A stretch of 64,000 nt of DNA from Aquicoccus sp. G2-2. Lineage in GTDB: Bacteria > Pseudomonadota > Alphaproteobacteria > Rhodobacterales > Rhodobacteraceae. The notes under the pieces were generated by a model that saw only the letters and a program-made list of their open reading frames with translations, searched no databases and had not been told where the DNA came from. Made by a program: the position numbers and the translations under genes. Numbering within the stretch: position 1 is the stretch's first letter; every line of letters begins with the position of its first letter. The stretch spans positions 1,116,001 through 1,180,000 of the forward strand of contig NZ_JAYDCK010000003.1 of NCBI RefSeq assembly GCF_034555965.1, read 5' to 3'. Positions 10,208-19,253 of this stretch are shown piece after piece.

Positions 10208-11641
10208 CTAGGCCGGTGCCACCCGCATCTGCCAGCCATCTGCGCGTTCGATCTGGCCGCAGAGGCTCATCAGCGCCGCATCTGCGCCAAATGGCATGGC
10301 GAAATGTACGCCGACGGGCAGGCCATCGGCGGTCCAGTGCAGCGGCAATGACACGGCGGGCTGACCGGAGGCGTTGAAGATGGCGGTGAAGGGCGAATAT
10401 TCGAACACCGAGCCTTCGCCATTGCGGTAGGTCACGAAATCCTCGTTCACCGGGGCAAGGTAGTCGGCCTTGCAGGGCGGCGTGGCGAGGGTGGGCGACA
10501 GGATCACGTCGTGATTGTCAAACGTATGTGCCATGCGGCGCCCGAAGGCGTGGATTTGATCGAGGGCTGCGATGTAATCGGCCCCCGTGATGCTCTGTGC
10601 ATAGGCCACCGCGCCGCGCGTGACGCCATCGACCATCGCCGGGTCGAACGGTTTGTCGCCAAGGATCGCCTGCACCGTTTCCGCCGTGCCGCAGGCGACG
10701 ATCTTGGTCCAGGCGTGCATCATCGCGGGCACGTCAAGGGCGGGTTCCGGCTCCCATGGCTCAACTGAATGGCCAAGGGATTGAAGCAGTTTGGCGGCGT
10801 CTTCGGCGGCCTGCACGCAGGCCGGATCAAGCGGAGCACCGGTGAAATTGGTGGTGACCAGCCGCACCCTGAGCGCGCCGGGATCATGCGCCATGGCGCT
10901 CGTAAAGCTCTCCGCCATGGGCGGTGCGACATAGGGTGCGCCTTGATCCGACCCGGCGCAGGCGTCAAGCAGGGTGGCCGTATCGCGCAAGGAACGGGTC
11001 AGAAAGCCGTCGATCGCCATACCGCCCCAGCCTTCGCCCGAAGCCGGGCCGGAGGGCAGGCGCGCGCGGGTCGGCTTGAACCCGACAAGCCCGCAGGATG
11101 ACGCCGGAATGCGCACCGAGCCGCCCCCATCGGAGCCATGCGCCGCCGGAACGATCCCCGCCGCCACCGCCGCCCCCGAGCCGCCCGAAGAGCCGCCGGA
11201 GGTATGGTCGAGATTCCACGGGTTGCGCGTCGGCGCGCCGTAAACACCGGCGTTGGTGACCGGCCCGACGCCGAATTCCGGGCTGGTGGTGCGCGCGAAT
11301 GTGTTCACCCCAGTGGCGGCGATCCGGGTGAACATCTCGCTGTTGCGCGTGTGATGCATCCCGTCGGTCAGCTTTGAGCCGTTGGAGGTTGGGAAATCCA
11401 CCGCCGCACAGCCCAGATCCTTGATCAGGAACGGCACGCCCTGAAACGGTCCGGCGGGCAGGCCTTCGGTGAGCTTGGCGCGTGCGGCGTCTTCGCGGAT
11501 ATGCACCACGGCGTTGAGCTTCGGGTTCCACGCCGCGACCTGCGCCAGCGCCTCGTCGAGCAACTCACTGGCGGAGACTTCGCCCTTGGCGACCAATGCT
11601 GCCAATCCGGTGGCATCGTTCTCTGTGTAATAGCTGCTCAT
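10208..11641 (-). CDS. amidase signature family enzyme
   Basis: A 477-residue amidase. The Ser-cisSer-Lys catalytic set is visible: Lys in PFLIKDLGC (about residue 80), cis-Ser in the glycine/serine-rich stretch DHTSGGSSGGSGAAVAAG (about 150-167), and the nucleophile Ser in SDGGGSVRIPAS (about 175-185). The family hydrolyses C-N bonds of amides; the substrate (aryl or aliphatic amide) cannot be predicted. The ATG at 11641 has AAGGAGA at good spacing, and the longer frame upstream crosses repeats and is rejected. A truncated paralogue lies just beyond its 3' end. Confidence 0.9.
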   Translation of the reverse strand: MSSYYTENDATGLAALVAKGEVSASELLDEALAQVAAWNPKLNAVVHIREDAARAKLTEGLPAGPFQGVPFLIKDLGCAAVDFPTSNGSKLTDGMHHTRNSEMFTRIAATGVNTFARTTSPEFGVGPVTNAGVYGAPTRNPWNLDHTSGGSSGGSGAAVAAGIVPAAHGSDGGGSVRIPASSCGLVGFKPTRARLPSGPASGEGWGGMAIDGFLTRSLRDTATLLDACAGSDQGAPYVAPPMAESFTSAMAHDPGALRVRLVTTNFTGAPLDPACVQAAEDAAKLLQSLGHSVEPWEPEPALDVPAMMHAWTKIVACGTAETVQAILGDKPFDPAMVDGVTRGAVAYAQSITGADYIAALDQIHAFGRRMAHTFDNHDVILSPTLATPPCKADYLAPVNEDFVTYRNGEGSVFEYSPFTAIFNASGQPAVSLPLHWTADGLPVGVHFAMPFGADAALMSLCGQIERADGWQMRVAPA

Positions 11642-11736
11642 GGCGGTCTCCTTGTTGTGGCTTGGGCCGAGTTTAGAGGCGCGCGAGCGCGGGTAAAGCG
11701 GATTATATTCTGCAGGGCCATGCTGACGATGCCCTC

Positions 11737-11907
11737 GGCACGGAATCAAGGGCCGCAGGCCCGCCGTGCCAGCGCCGGACCGGCCCGAATGGGCCGGCGC
11801 TTTGGCTCCCGCAAGTGCCTCGCCCGGAAGGAAGATGTGCTTGACAGCGATAAAGTGTAGTTGATCCGAGGTCAGATGCGCCACCCCCGGTCCGGCGCTG
11901 GCACGGC
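11737..11907. repeat. REP-like intergenic repeats, two inverted copies
   Basis: A 21-base unit at 11763-11783 (begins GCCGTGCCAGCGCCGG) recurs exactly, inverted, at 11887-11907. The first copy continues into a stem CCGGCCC-GAAT-GGGCCGG (11780-11797). It is preceded by GGCACGGAATCAAGGGCC (11737-11754), whose reverse complement also occurs beside the third copy near 30324. The two inverted 21-mers could form a long stem about 100 bases across. No gene is visible in this 290-base gap between the amidase and the acetyltransferase. Confidence 0.65.
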
Positions 11908-11934
11908 TTTCGGGCAGAGGTCGGTTCAACGGCC

Positions 11935-12630
11935 TTATTCCGGCATCGCAAGCCTGCTTTTCTGCTGCCCGTGCGCATCGAAATTATCTGCCGCCAGCCA
12001 GCGGCGAAATTCCTCTCTGAGCGCGGGCCATTCGGTATCAAGGACGGAAAACCACGCCGTATCGCGGTTGCGCCCTTTATAATGCACCGCCTGCCGGAAG
12101 GTGCCCTCATAGGTGAAGCCCAGTCGCTGCGCCGCGCGGCGCGAGGGCGCGTTCAGCGCATCGCATTTCCATTCATAGCGGCGATAGCCCAACTCATCGA
12201 AGACGCGCGCCATCATCAGAAACATCGCTTCGGTGCTGGCAATCGTCTGTTGCAAAAGCGGTGAGAAATTGATCCAGCCGACCTCGATCACCCCATTGGC
12301 GGGATCAATACGCAAGTAAGACGCCCAGCCGACGGGCTGCCCGGTGCCGTCCAGAACCGTGAAGTAAAGCGGATCATCGCTGGCCTGCGCTTTTTCAACA
12401 AAGCCGCACGCATCCGCCGGGGAGGTGAACGGATCGGCGGGCAGATAGGTCCAGTGCCGCCCGTCTTCAGCCGTCTGAAAGGCGTCGTAAAGCCCGGCCG
12501 CGTGATCGAGCGAGACCGGAACTAGGCTGCAATATCGCCCTGTCATCGGCGTGCGCGGGGGCAGGGGGCGTGGATAGCTGCCAATCAGCGGTGCACCGAT
12601 GGGTTGGCCGTATTCGTTGGTTGCATTCAT
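11935..12630 (-). CDS. GNAT family N-acetyltransferase (RimJ/RimL-like)
   Basis: A 231-residue acetyltransferase of the Acetyltransf_3 type. The pattern PVGWASYLRIDPANGVIEVGWI is followed by FDELGYRRYEWKCDALNAPSRRAAQRLGFTYEG read across about residues 150-185, which is the acetyl-CoA binding and C-terminal strand region typical of RimJ/RimL relatives. The start ATG overlaps the TGA of the upstream cupin gene (ATGA), so the two are translationally coupled. Such proteins acetylate amino groups of small molecules or N-termini; the target is unknown. Confidence 0.87.
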   Translation of the reverse strand: MNATNEYGQPIGAPLIGSYPRPLPPRTPMTGRYCSLVPVSLDHAAGLYDAFQTAEDGRHWTYLPADPFTSPADACGFVEKAQASDDPLYFTVLDGTGQPVGWASYLRIDPANGVIEVGWINFSPLLQQTIASTEAMFLMMARVFDELGYRRYEWKCDALNAPSRRAAQRLGFTYEGTFRQAVHYKGRNRDTAWFSVLDTEWPALREEFRRWLAADNFDAHGQQKSRLAMPE

Positions 12631-13115
12631 TTCTTCGCGCCTGCAACCGGCTCGGAAATGGCGGCGTGATCGACAAGGTTCCACGCCAGACCTTCATTGC
12701 GATAGAGGCGTTTGGCCTGTTTTGGGTAATCGCCCACGTCCTGCGCCAGACGCTCCCCCACCACGATACAGCGCAGCACCTCGTTGCCGGTGTTGGTGAT
12801 GCTGTGCGCCAACCCGCCCTTGCGGTAACCGATGAAATCGCCGGGGCCGATCTCTTGCACGCTTTCGCCAATATGAGAGGTAGCGCGGCCCGCCAGCACA
12901 TAGACGCACTCATCTTCAAAATGGTGCAGGTGAAACTCGGTGGTTTCACAGCCCGGCTCAACCTCGATGATATGGAAGCCAAGCCCGGTCAGCCCGGTGA
13001 GATCGCCAAGTGATTTGTTGATCCGCTGCGCGTTGGGGTTAAGGAAATGCGTCTTGGCCAATCCCTGCATTGCCGCAATTTCGGATGCTGTGACGATATA
13101 GCTGTCTTCTGTCAT
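12627..13115 (-). CDS. cupin-domain protein
   Basis: A 162-residue single-domain cupin. The first metal-binding motif is partly visible in TTEFHLHHFEDECVYVLAG (about residues 57-75), with H-x-H and a downstream E. The second motif is GDFIGYRKGGLAHSITNTG (about 92-110). Upstream GAGG precedes the ATG. It is the first gene of a two-gene operon with the acetyltransferase, suggesting that both act on one small metabolite. A role as an isomerase, dioxygenase or sugar epimerase cannot be chosen from the sequence. Confidence 0.82.
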   Translation of the reverse strand: MTEDSYIVTASEIAAMQGLAKTHFLNPNAQRINKSLGDLTGLTGLGFHIIEVEPGCETTEFHLHHFEDECVYVLAGRATSHIGESVQEIGPGDFIGYRKGGLAHSITNTGNEVLRCIVVGERLAQDVGDYPKQAKRLYRNEGLAWNLVDHAAISEPVAGAKK

Positions 13116-13178
13116 GTCTGGCCTCTGTCCTGATTTCTGAGCAGATTAGCCGCGAAAGCGAGCCATTCAAAACGAAAA

Positions 13179-13199
13179 CACCCGCCGAAAGGGCGGGTG
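13179..13199 (-). terminator. Rho-independent terminator of the DUF882 gene
   Basis: Perfect 8-bp arms CACCCGCC (13179-13186) and GGCGGGTG (13192-13199) with a 5-base loop. Read on the minus strand the stem is followed by TTTTCGTTTT, fitting termination of the minus-strand gene that ends at 13233. Confidence 0.8.
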
Positions 13200-13232
13200 C
13201 GTTTCAAACGGTGAGATGCCGGTTTGGTGGCG

Positions 13233-13802
13233 TCAACGCCCCCAAGTGCGCACCGGGCCGCAATCCATGTGGGTGAAATTCGAGCCGCTATAACGCCCGA
13301 CGCCGCCCGCGTGGCACGAAAGCGCCGCACGCGCCACCTGACTGACCGAGCGCGAGGCAAGCCGCAGGTCGGCCGCTTCGCCGCGCATGTGCAGCGAGTG
13401 TTTCGCCACACCCTTGGAGCGACGGCGCAGCATCGCGTTGGTTTTCGCGCAACGATAGCCCGACAACAGCATGTAGGGTTCGTTCACATCAAGAAGGTTA
13501 TGCGACGCCGCCATGATATCCATGGTGCGCATGTCGATCTTCTTGATGTCGCTGGTGCGCCAGTCGCGCATGAAATAGGTCACTTCGTTGACCGCATCTT
13601 TGATGTAGTCGCCTTCAACCCAATAGATCATATCGAGTTTTTCGCCGGTGCGGGGAGAGTACATCTTGAGCCGTCGTATGTCGCCCGCGCCGCGCAGGAA
13701 GCCTGCTGCCTTGGAAAAAGTGGGGGCCGCCACGAGTGTGGTTGCTGCGAAGACACCAAGAAGCCCACGCCTGGAAATGCTCATCGAGCTCTGTTCTGTC
13801 AT
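13233..13802 (-). CDS. YcbK/DUF882 family peptidoglycan peptidase, Tat-exported
   Basis: A 189-residue M15A-like (DUF882, YcbK/MepK) protein. The N-terminus has a twin-arginine signal, SRRGLLG at residues 10-16, followed by a hydrophobic stretch ending near ASK-AAG. The catalytic zinc pattern is clear: SGYRCAKTNAMLR, then HSLHMRGEAADLR (H and D ligands) and a final HMD. Family members cut peptidoglycan cross-links, MepK preferring the 3-3 links made by L,D-transpeptidases. It is divergent from an L,D-transpeptidase gene, which matches that role. An ATG six codons downstream is an alternative start that still keeps the RR motif. Confidence 0.9.
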   Translation of the reverse strand: MTEQSSMSISRRGLLGVFAATTLVAAPTFSKAAGFLRGAGDIRRLKMYSPRTGEKLDMIYWVEGDYIKDAVNEVTYFMRDWRTSDIKKIDMRTMDIMAASHNLLDVNEPYMLLSGYRCAKTNAMLRRRSKGVAKHSLHMRGEAADLRLASRSVSQVARAALSCHAGGVGRYSGSNFTHMDCGPVRTWGR

Positions 13803-14174
13803 TTTAAATAGCGCCGTCCCGTCGCTTACCTGTTTGTTTACGCGATGTTACGCGTGTCCTGCCATCTCTTCCCCAGATGTAGCTATTGTATGGCACAGGA
13901 GGAATCGTCGTGCCAAGGCTGAATTCTGGTGAAACGAATATGCCCGCTAATTTAGGCGGAAATTTGCTGAAAAAACGTGAATCCCCCCGAATTTTGGGGA
14001 TTGCGCCATTTCAGCCATGGTTTCGCGTGGGCAGAATGCACCACTGAGCAAGGCATTCACGAGCTGGTAAAGTTGTGAATAGACAATATATGGACCGCCG
14101 GGCAACAAGGACTCCAGATTCTGTGGTGCGCACCAAGCAAGGCGCAAGAAATATGTATTGATCGGGGGACGATT
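13803..14174. other. divergent intergenic region between DUF882 and L,D-transpeptidase genes
   Basis: 372 bases that must hold both divergent promoters. A stem AATCCCC ... GGGGATT lies near 13979-14002. A 45-codon frame starting with GTG at 13910 and ending at 14047 has a strong AGGAGGAAT ahead of it, but it contains this stem and has no recognisable product, so it is not called as a gene. Confidence 0.4.
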
Positions 14175-15791
14175 ATGACAATGGTTCGGATGGAACGCCG
14201 ACTGACGACCACTCTGGGCGCGCTGTTGTTGGCGGGGCTGATGACGGTTTTTTTGCCGCACTCGGCGCAGGCACAGGTAACAGCGTTTAAGCAGGCCGTT
14301 GCCGAAGCCGCCGCCAGTGACAAAGATATTGCCGCTTTTTATCAGGCCAACGACTACAAGGGCATCTGGACCGGTGGGTTCGGGCGCGATGCAAGCCGCC
14401 GCCGGGCGTTGTTTGCCGCGATTGACAAGGCGCCCAATTACGGCCTGCCAGAGCAACGCTATGATCCAGCCGCGCTGATGGCGATGCTGAAGGCTGCCAA
14501 GACCCCGCGTGCCCGTGGACTTGCCGAGGTTCAGATGTCGAAAACCTTCCTGCGGCTGGCGCGCGACATGCAAACCGGCATGTTGGTGCCGTCGCGCGTA
14601 GACCGGGACATCAAGCGCGCTGTGCCTTACCGCGACCGGGTTTCGTATCTGGTGAATTTTGCCAAGAGCAACCCATCGGGGTTCTTCCGGGCTTTGCCGC
14701 CGAAAACCCCCGAATATGCCCGGCTTATGAAAGAGAAAATCCGCCTTGAACGACAGCTGGGCCGTGGCGGCTGGGGCGCGCAGGTGCCTGCCAAGGCGCT
14801 TAAGCCCGGTCAATCCGGCGCGGCTGTGGTGGTGTTGCGCAACCGGCTGATGGCGATGGGCTATCTGCGCCGTTCCGCAGTGCAAAGCTATGACGGGTCG
14901 ATTCAAAAAGCGGTGCAGCAGTTCCAGCTTGATCATGGGCTTGGGGCCGATGGCGTGGCCGGGCCGAGCACCATGACCGAGATCAACATGGGTGTTGCCG
15001 ACCGGCTTAAATCCATCCTCGTGTCGCTGGAGCGCGAACGCTGGTTCAACATGGATCGCGGCAAACGGCATGTTCTTGTCAATCTCACTGATTTCACCGC
15101 CAAGATCATCGACAACGGCAAGGTCACCTTCGAGACCCGCTCGGTGGTGGGGGCCAACCGGAGCGACCGGCGCAGCCCGGAGTTTTCCGACCAGATGGAA
15201 TTCATGGTGATCAACCCGACATGGAACGTGCCGCGTTCCATCGCGGTGAAGGAATACCTGCCGATGATGAAGCGCAACCCCAATGCCGCGTCGCATCTTA
15301 CGCTGATCGACAGGCGCGGGCGCACGGTTAGCCGTGCCTCGGTCAATTTCGCGGCCTACAACGCGCAGAATTTTCCCTTTGCCATCAAACAGCCGCCCAG
15401 TCGGCGCAACGCGCTTGGGCTGGTGAAGTTCATGTTCCCGAACAAATACAACATCTACCTGCACGATACCCCGTCCAAAAGCCTGTTCGGTCGGGTGGTG
15501 CGCGCGTTCAGCCATGGCTGTATCCGCCTGCAAGACCCGTTCGATTTCGCCTATGCGTTGCTGGCCAAGCAGACCAAGGATCCGGTCGGGCTGTTTCAGT
15601 CGCATCTGAGAACCGGGCGGGAATCGGTGGTCCAGCTTGCCCAGCCGGTGCCGGTGCATCTGATCTATCGCACCGCGTATACGCAGGCAAAAGGGCGCAC
15701 CCAGTATCGCCGCGATATCTATGGGCGCGATGCCAGAATCTGGAATGCGCTGGCCAATGCGGGGGTGGCATTGCGCGCCACAAGGGGCTAG
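14175..15791 (+). CDS. L,D-transpeptidase, YcbB (LdtD) type
   Basis: A 538-residue periplasmic enzyme that makes 3-3 peptidoglycan cross-links. A signal peptide covers residues 1-33 (cleavage near AQA). There is an N-terminal scaffold domain, a PG_binding_1 domain at about 208-270 (LKPGQSGAAVVVLRNRL), and a YkuD catalytic domain at about 298-480. The YkuD motif is RAFSHGCIRL, with nucleophile Cys449 and His447; upstream INPTWNVPRSI is typical of the YcbB group. The SD GGGGGACG is well placed. It is divergent from a DUF882 peptidase. A short gap follows to lpxD on the same strand. Confidence 0.93.
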   Translation: MTMVRMERRLTTTLGALLLAGLMTVFLPHSAQAQVTAFKQAVAEAAASDKDIAAFYQANDYKGIWTGGFGRDASRRRALFAAIDKAPNYGLPEQRYDPAALMAMLKAAKTPRARGLAEVQMSKTFLRLARDMQTGMLVPSRVDRDIKRAVPYRDRVSYLVNFAKSNPSGFFRALPPKTPEYARLMKEKIRLERQLGRGGWGAQVPAKALKPGQSGAAVVVLRNRLMAMGYLRRSAVQSYDGSIQKAVQQFQLDHGLGADGVAGPSTMTEINMGVADRLKSILVSLERERWFNMDRGKRHVLVNLTDFTAKIIDNGKVTFETRSVVGANRSDRRSPEFSDQMEFMVINPTWNVPRSIAVKEYLPMMKRNPNAASHLTLIDRRGRTVSRASVNFAAYNAQNFPFAIKQPPSRRNALGLVKFMFPNKYNIYLHDTPSKSLFGRVVRAFSHGCIRLQDPFDFAYALLAKQTKDPVGLFQSHLRTGRESVVQLAQPVPVHLIYRTAYTQAKGRTQYRRDIYGRDARIWNALANAGVALRATRG

Positions 15792-15840
15792 AGCTTCCTC
15801 GCAACGGCGCTCAAGCGCCGGGAATGAGAAGGGTAGGCGC

Positions 15841-16932
15841 GTGGGCCATACGATTGCGGACATCGCCAAGGCGGTCGGTGCAGAGGCATTCGGCGCGACG
15901 GAGCTTGAAATTGCCAGCGCGGCAGAGCCCGCCGATGCCGGGCCTGACGATCTCGCTCTGGCGATGAACCAACGCTATGCCGAAGGGCTTTCCAAGGGCC
16001 GTGCCCGCGCTGCGATGCTTTGGCAAGGGGCCGATTGGCAAGCTCTCGGGCTTGAGGCAGCGATCATTCCACAGCGCCCGCGTTTTGCCATGGCCGGGCT
16101 GACCGCCGCTCTTGATCTGGGGCCGGGGTATGGCCGGGGCATTCACCCCACGGCAATCATCCGCGAAGGGGCGGAGATTGGCGAAGGGGTCAGCCTTGGC
16201 GCGTTCTGCGTGATCGGAGAGCGGGCAAAGATCGGCCCGCGCACCGTGCTCGGGCCACAGGTATATGTGGGCACCGATGCAGTGATTGGCGAAGACAGCA
16301 TGTTGCATGTCGGCGCGCGGATCGGCGCACGGGTGACAATCGGCGCACGGTTCATCGCACAGGCCGGGGCGACCATAGGCATGGACGGGTTTTCCTTTGT
16401 CACGCCGGAGGAAAATGCCGTTGAACAGGCACGCGCCACCCTTGAGGGCGAAGTGAGCGCGCGGCCGCAGGCATGGGCGCGAATCGCCAGTCTGGGCAGC
16501 GTGATAATTGGCGACGACGTCGAGGTTGGCAGCAACTCGGCTATCGACGCAGGCACCATCCGGGCGACACGGATCGGGCGCGGCACCAAGCTCGATAATC
16601 TGGTGCATATCGCGCATAACGTGGTTGTCGGTGAAGACTGCCTATTCGCCGGGATGGTCGGCATTGCGGGTTCCACCACGATTGGCAACAATTGCGTGTT
16701 TGGCGGACAGGTTGGCGTGACTGACAACACCACGGTCGGTGACGGTGTGGTGGCGGGCGGGGCTGCGGTCATCCTGTCGAAAGTGCCCGCTGGGCGGGTG
16801 GTTCTGGGCTACCCGGCGGTGAAGATGGATAGCCACATGGAGATGTACAAGGCGCTGCGCCGCTTGCCACGGATGGCACAGGAATTGGCCGAGATGAAAG
16901 CCGAGTTGGCCGCGTTGAAAAGCCAGAGCTAA
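15841..16932 (+). CDS. lpxD: UDP-3-O-acylglucosamine N-acyltransferase
   Basis: A 363-residue enzyme that adds the second 3-hydroxyacyl chain to the lipid A precursor, using acyl-ACP. It has an N-terminal uridine-binding domain, then a left-handed beta-helix of hexapeptide repeats (about residues 100-320: IHPTAIIREG, AEIGEGVSLG, AKIGPRTVLG and so on) and a helical tail. The catalytic His is the second one in LVHIAHN (His259). I chose the GTG at 15841, which gives the family N-terminus GHTIADIAKAVG; the longer frame belongs to the end of the L,D-transpeptidase region. An acyl carrier protein gene follows. Confidence 0.93.
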   Translation: MGHTIADIAKAVGAEAFGATELEIASAAEPADAGPDDLALAMNQRYAEGLSKGRARAAMLWQGADWQALGLEAAIIPQRPRFAMAGLTAALDLGPGYGRGIHPTAIIREGAEIGEGVSLGAFCVIGERAKIGPRTVLGPQVYVGTDAVIGEDSMLHVGARIGARVTIGARFIAQAGATIGMDGFSFVTPEENAVEQARATLEGEVSARPQAWARIASLGSVIIGDDVEVGSNSAIDAGTIRATRIGRGTKLDNLVHIAHNVVVGEDCLFAGMVGIAGSTTIGNNCVFGGQVGVTDNTTVGDGVVAGGAAVILSKVPAGRVVLGYPAVKMDSHMEMYKALRRLPRMAQELAEMKAELAALKSQS

Positions 16933-17042
16933 CCCCGGAGCCGGGCCTTACTGTCACGCAAATATTGTAATTGCGCTATTTGCGCCGCCCCCAAAAGCGA
17001 TTACATCACCCGCAACAGCCGTGAACCGCAAGAGGGACCGTG

Positions 17043-17303
17043 ATGAGCATCAGCGAAAAGGTGATTGAGATCATTGCCGAACAGGCCGTTCTTGAGCCAT
17101 CCGACATCACCCCCGAGAGCACACTGGAAAGTCTCGGGATTGACAGTTTGGGACTGGTCGAATCGATTTTCGCAATCGAGGAGACGTTCGATATTTCGGT
17201 GCCGTTCAATGCCAATGAGCCGCAGGCGAGTGATTTTGACATTTCCACGGTGGCGTCGATCATTACCGGCGTGAACAGGCTTGTTAACGAGCAGAAAGGC
17301 TGA
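17043..17303 (+). CDS. acyl carrier protein, specialised type
   Basis: An 86-residue acyl carrier protein. The phosphopantetheine attachment serine is Ser35 in LGIDSLGLVES. The sequence differs from housekeeping AcpP (the usual DSLDTVE is DSLGLVE), and the C-terminal part DFDISTVASIITGVNRLV is AcpXL-like rather than AcpP-like. The ATG at 17043 is favoured by AGAGGGACC; a GTG directly before it is possible. It lies between lpxD and a ketoacyl synthase, so it probably carries an unusual acyl chain, perhaps for lipid A. That role is inference. Confidence 0.85.
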   Translation: MSISEKVIEIIAEQAVLEPSDITPESTLESLGIDSLGLVESIFAIEETFDISVPFNANEPQASDFDISTVASIITGVNRLVNEQKG

Positions 17304-17313
17304 GGCGCGGGGC

Positions 17314-18522
17314 ATGCGACGGGTTGTCATCACCGGGGCGGGCACGATCAACGCGCTTGGCCATAACGTCCCAGCCACGCTTGAGGCGATGCGCGAAGGC
17401 CGCTGTGGCATTGGCCAGCTTGATATCCCCGATGTTGAGCGGCTGACCATTCAGATCGGCGGACAGGTCAAGGGATTTGAGGCCGAAGGCCTGTTCAACC
17501 GGCAGCAGATGGCGCTTTATGACCGCTTCACCCAATTCACCTTGGTCGCCGCGCGCGAAGCCTTGGCGCAGGCGGGTTTGAATTTTCATGGTGAGTTGGC
17601 GGCACGCTCTGGTGTGGTGCTGGGAAATTCTGGCGGCGGGATGACAACGCTCGATGCCAATTACCGCACGGTCTATGAAGAGGGCAAGAACCGGGTGCAT
17701 CCGTTTGTTGTTCCCAAGCTGATGAACAATGCCGCCGCAAGCCATGTCAGCATGGAGTTCAACCTCAAAGGGCCGAGCTTTACCGTGGCGTCGGCCTGTG
17801 CCAGTTCAAATCACGCGATGGCGCAGGCGTTTCAGATGGTGCGCAGCGGCATGGCCCCGGTGATGGTGACCGGCGGGTCGGAATCGATGCTGTGCTTTGG
17901 CGGGGTGAAGGCGTGGGAAGGTCTTCGGGTGATGTCGCGCGATGCGTGTCGTCCGTTCTCGGCCAACCGCAACGGCATGGTGCAGGGCGAAGGCGCCGGC
18001 GTTTTCGTGTTTGAGGACTATGAGCGCGCCCGCAAGCGCGGGGCCGAGATCCTCGCCGAAGTGGCGGGGTTTGCCATGACCTCGGATGCGGCTGATATCG
18101 TGATGCCGTCAAAGCAGGGCGCGGCGCGGGCGATGTCCGGCGCGCTCAGGGATGCCGAACTGGCGCTGGAAGAGGTGTGTTATATCAACGCCCACGGCAC
18201 CGGCACCGCCGCCAATGACAAGACCGAATGCGCCGCCGTGGCGGACGTGTTTGGCGCCCATGCCGACCATCTGATGATGTCCTCCACCAAGTCGATGCAC
18301 GGCCATTTGATTGGCGGAACCGGCGCGGTGGAGCTTTTGGCCTGCATCATGGCGCTGCGTGACGGAATTATTGCGCCCACGATCGGCTATGAAGAGCCGG
18401 ACCCGGAATGCGCGCTCGACGTGGTGCCCAATGAGGCACGCGAAGCAAAGGTCAATGCGGCCCTGTCCAACGCTTTTGCCTTTGGCGGGCTCAACGCGGT
18501 TCTGGCACTACGCAGGGTTTGA
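17314..18522 (+). CDS. beta-ketoacyl-ACP synthase (FabF-like)
   Basis: A 402-residue KAS I/II-type condensing enzyme that extends acyl chains with malonyl-ACP. The Cys-His-His set is present: Cys162 in ASACASSNHAM, His in INAHGTGT, and His in MHGHLIGGTGA. The start follows 10 bp after the acyl carrier protein stop, so the two form an operon with lpxD probably upstream. A dedicated ACP and synthase pair suggests a special fatty acid, as with the very-long-chain system of rhizobia, although the other genes of that system are absent. Confidence 0.9.
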   Translation: MRRVVITGAGTINALGHNVPATLEAMREGRCGIGQLDIPDVERLTIQIGGQVKGFEAEGLFNRQQMALYDRFTQFTLVAAREALAQAGLNFHGELAARSGVVLGNSGGGMTTLDANYRTVYEEGKNRVHPFVVPKLMNNAAASHVSMEFNLKGPSFTVASACASSNHAMAQAFQMVRSGMAPVMVTGGSESMLCFGGVKAWEGLRVMSRDACRPFSANRNGMVQGEGAGVFVFEDYERARKRGAEILAEVAGFAMTSDAADIVMPSKQGAARAMSGALRDAELALEEVCYINAHGTGTAANDKTECAAVADVFGAHADHLMMSSTKSMHGHLIGGTGAVELLACIMALRDGIIAPTIGYEEPDPECALDVVPNEAREAKVNAALSNAFAFGGLNAVLALRRV

Positions 18523-18554
18523 CCCCGCGCAGCTTTGAGAACCTGTGTCCGCGT

Positions 18555-19121
18555 TCACGCGGCTTTGGCATCCGCCGTGGTCGCGCCCAGATTGGCCAGC
18601 ACATGGCCAAGTGCGTCAGACAACGCACCGTCGTTCACCTTGCCTGCCTGCAAGTCGAACACGTCATGGAAATTGGCAACACTCAATGCCCCTTTCACAT
18701 CGGCCCCAAAGAACGGGGCGGACACTTCGGCGGCTTTCAGCACGCTGGCCGCGCCGCCCGGCCCCGGAGACGCGGCGAGAAACGCAACGGGTTTGTTCTG
18801 GTAGACCTTCGCGCCGGTGCGAGAGGCCCAATCGAACAGATTTTTATAGGCCGCCGGGTAATGCCCATTATGTTCGGCCAGCGAAATGAGCAGGGCATCA
18901 GCCCCGGCAATCCGCTTCATGAAATCATGTGCAGGCAGGGGAACGCCGCCCTCGGCCTCGCGGTCGACGGAATAGATTGGCATTTCGAAATCGTTGATGT
19001 CGAGCAGATCAATCTCGGCATCAGGCGCGATCTCGGCCTTGAAGCGTGCGGCGGCATGGCGCACGAATGCTGCGTTGATGGAATTTCTGCTGTTGCTGGC
19101 AGCGAAGGCGAGAAGTTTCAT
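18555..19121 (-). CDS. NADPH-dependent FMN reductase-like flavoprotein
   Basis: A 188-residue flavodoxin-fold reductase (FMN_red family, ArsH/azoreductase-like). N-terminal KLLAFAASNSRNSINAAFVRH is the phosphate-binding loop, read over two short segments, and LISLAEHNGHYPAAYKNLFDWAS is the family signature around residues 75-97. The start at 19121 has AAAGGG upstream, and the longer frame is rejected. It converges on the ketoacyl synthase gene. It probably reduces quinones or free flavin; no partner is adjacent. Confidence 0.85.
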   Translation of the reverse strand: MKLLAFAASNSRNSINAAFVRHAAARFKAEIAPDAEIDLLDINDFEMPIYSVDREAEGGVPLPAHDFMKRIAGADALLISLAEHNGHYPAAYKNLFDWASRTGAKVYQNKPVAFLAASPGPGGAASVLKAAEVSAPFFGADVKGALSVANFHDVFDLQAGKVNDGALSDALGHVLANLGATTADAKAA

Positions 19122-19253
19122 GCTGTGACCCTTTATCATATCGGTTGTGTCAGAGCGGATATGCGTCAACTCGGCCCATGAAAAAACACCCAAGGATGCT
19201 CAGGCGCTGTGCGCAAAAGCACATTCAAGAAAGAGCGTGCAAGCAAGCGAAAA

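Noticed and set aside
13910-14047. 45-codon GTG frame with a strong SD upstream of the L,D-transpeptidase
   Set aside because: Contains an inverted repeat, no recognisable product, and no sign of codon bias.
13947-15869. 640-codon minus-strand frame opposite the L,D-transpeptidase
   Set aside because: Shadow of a conserved gene in GC-rich DNA; composition is histidine- and arginine-rich with no family match.
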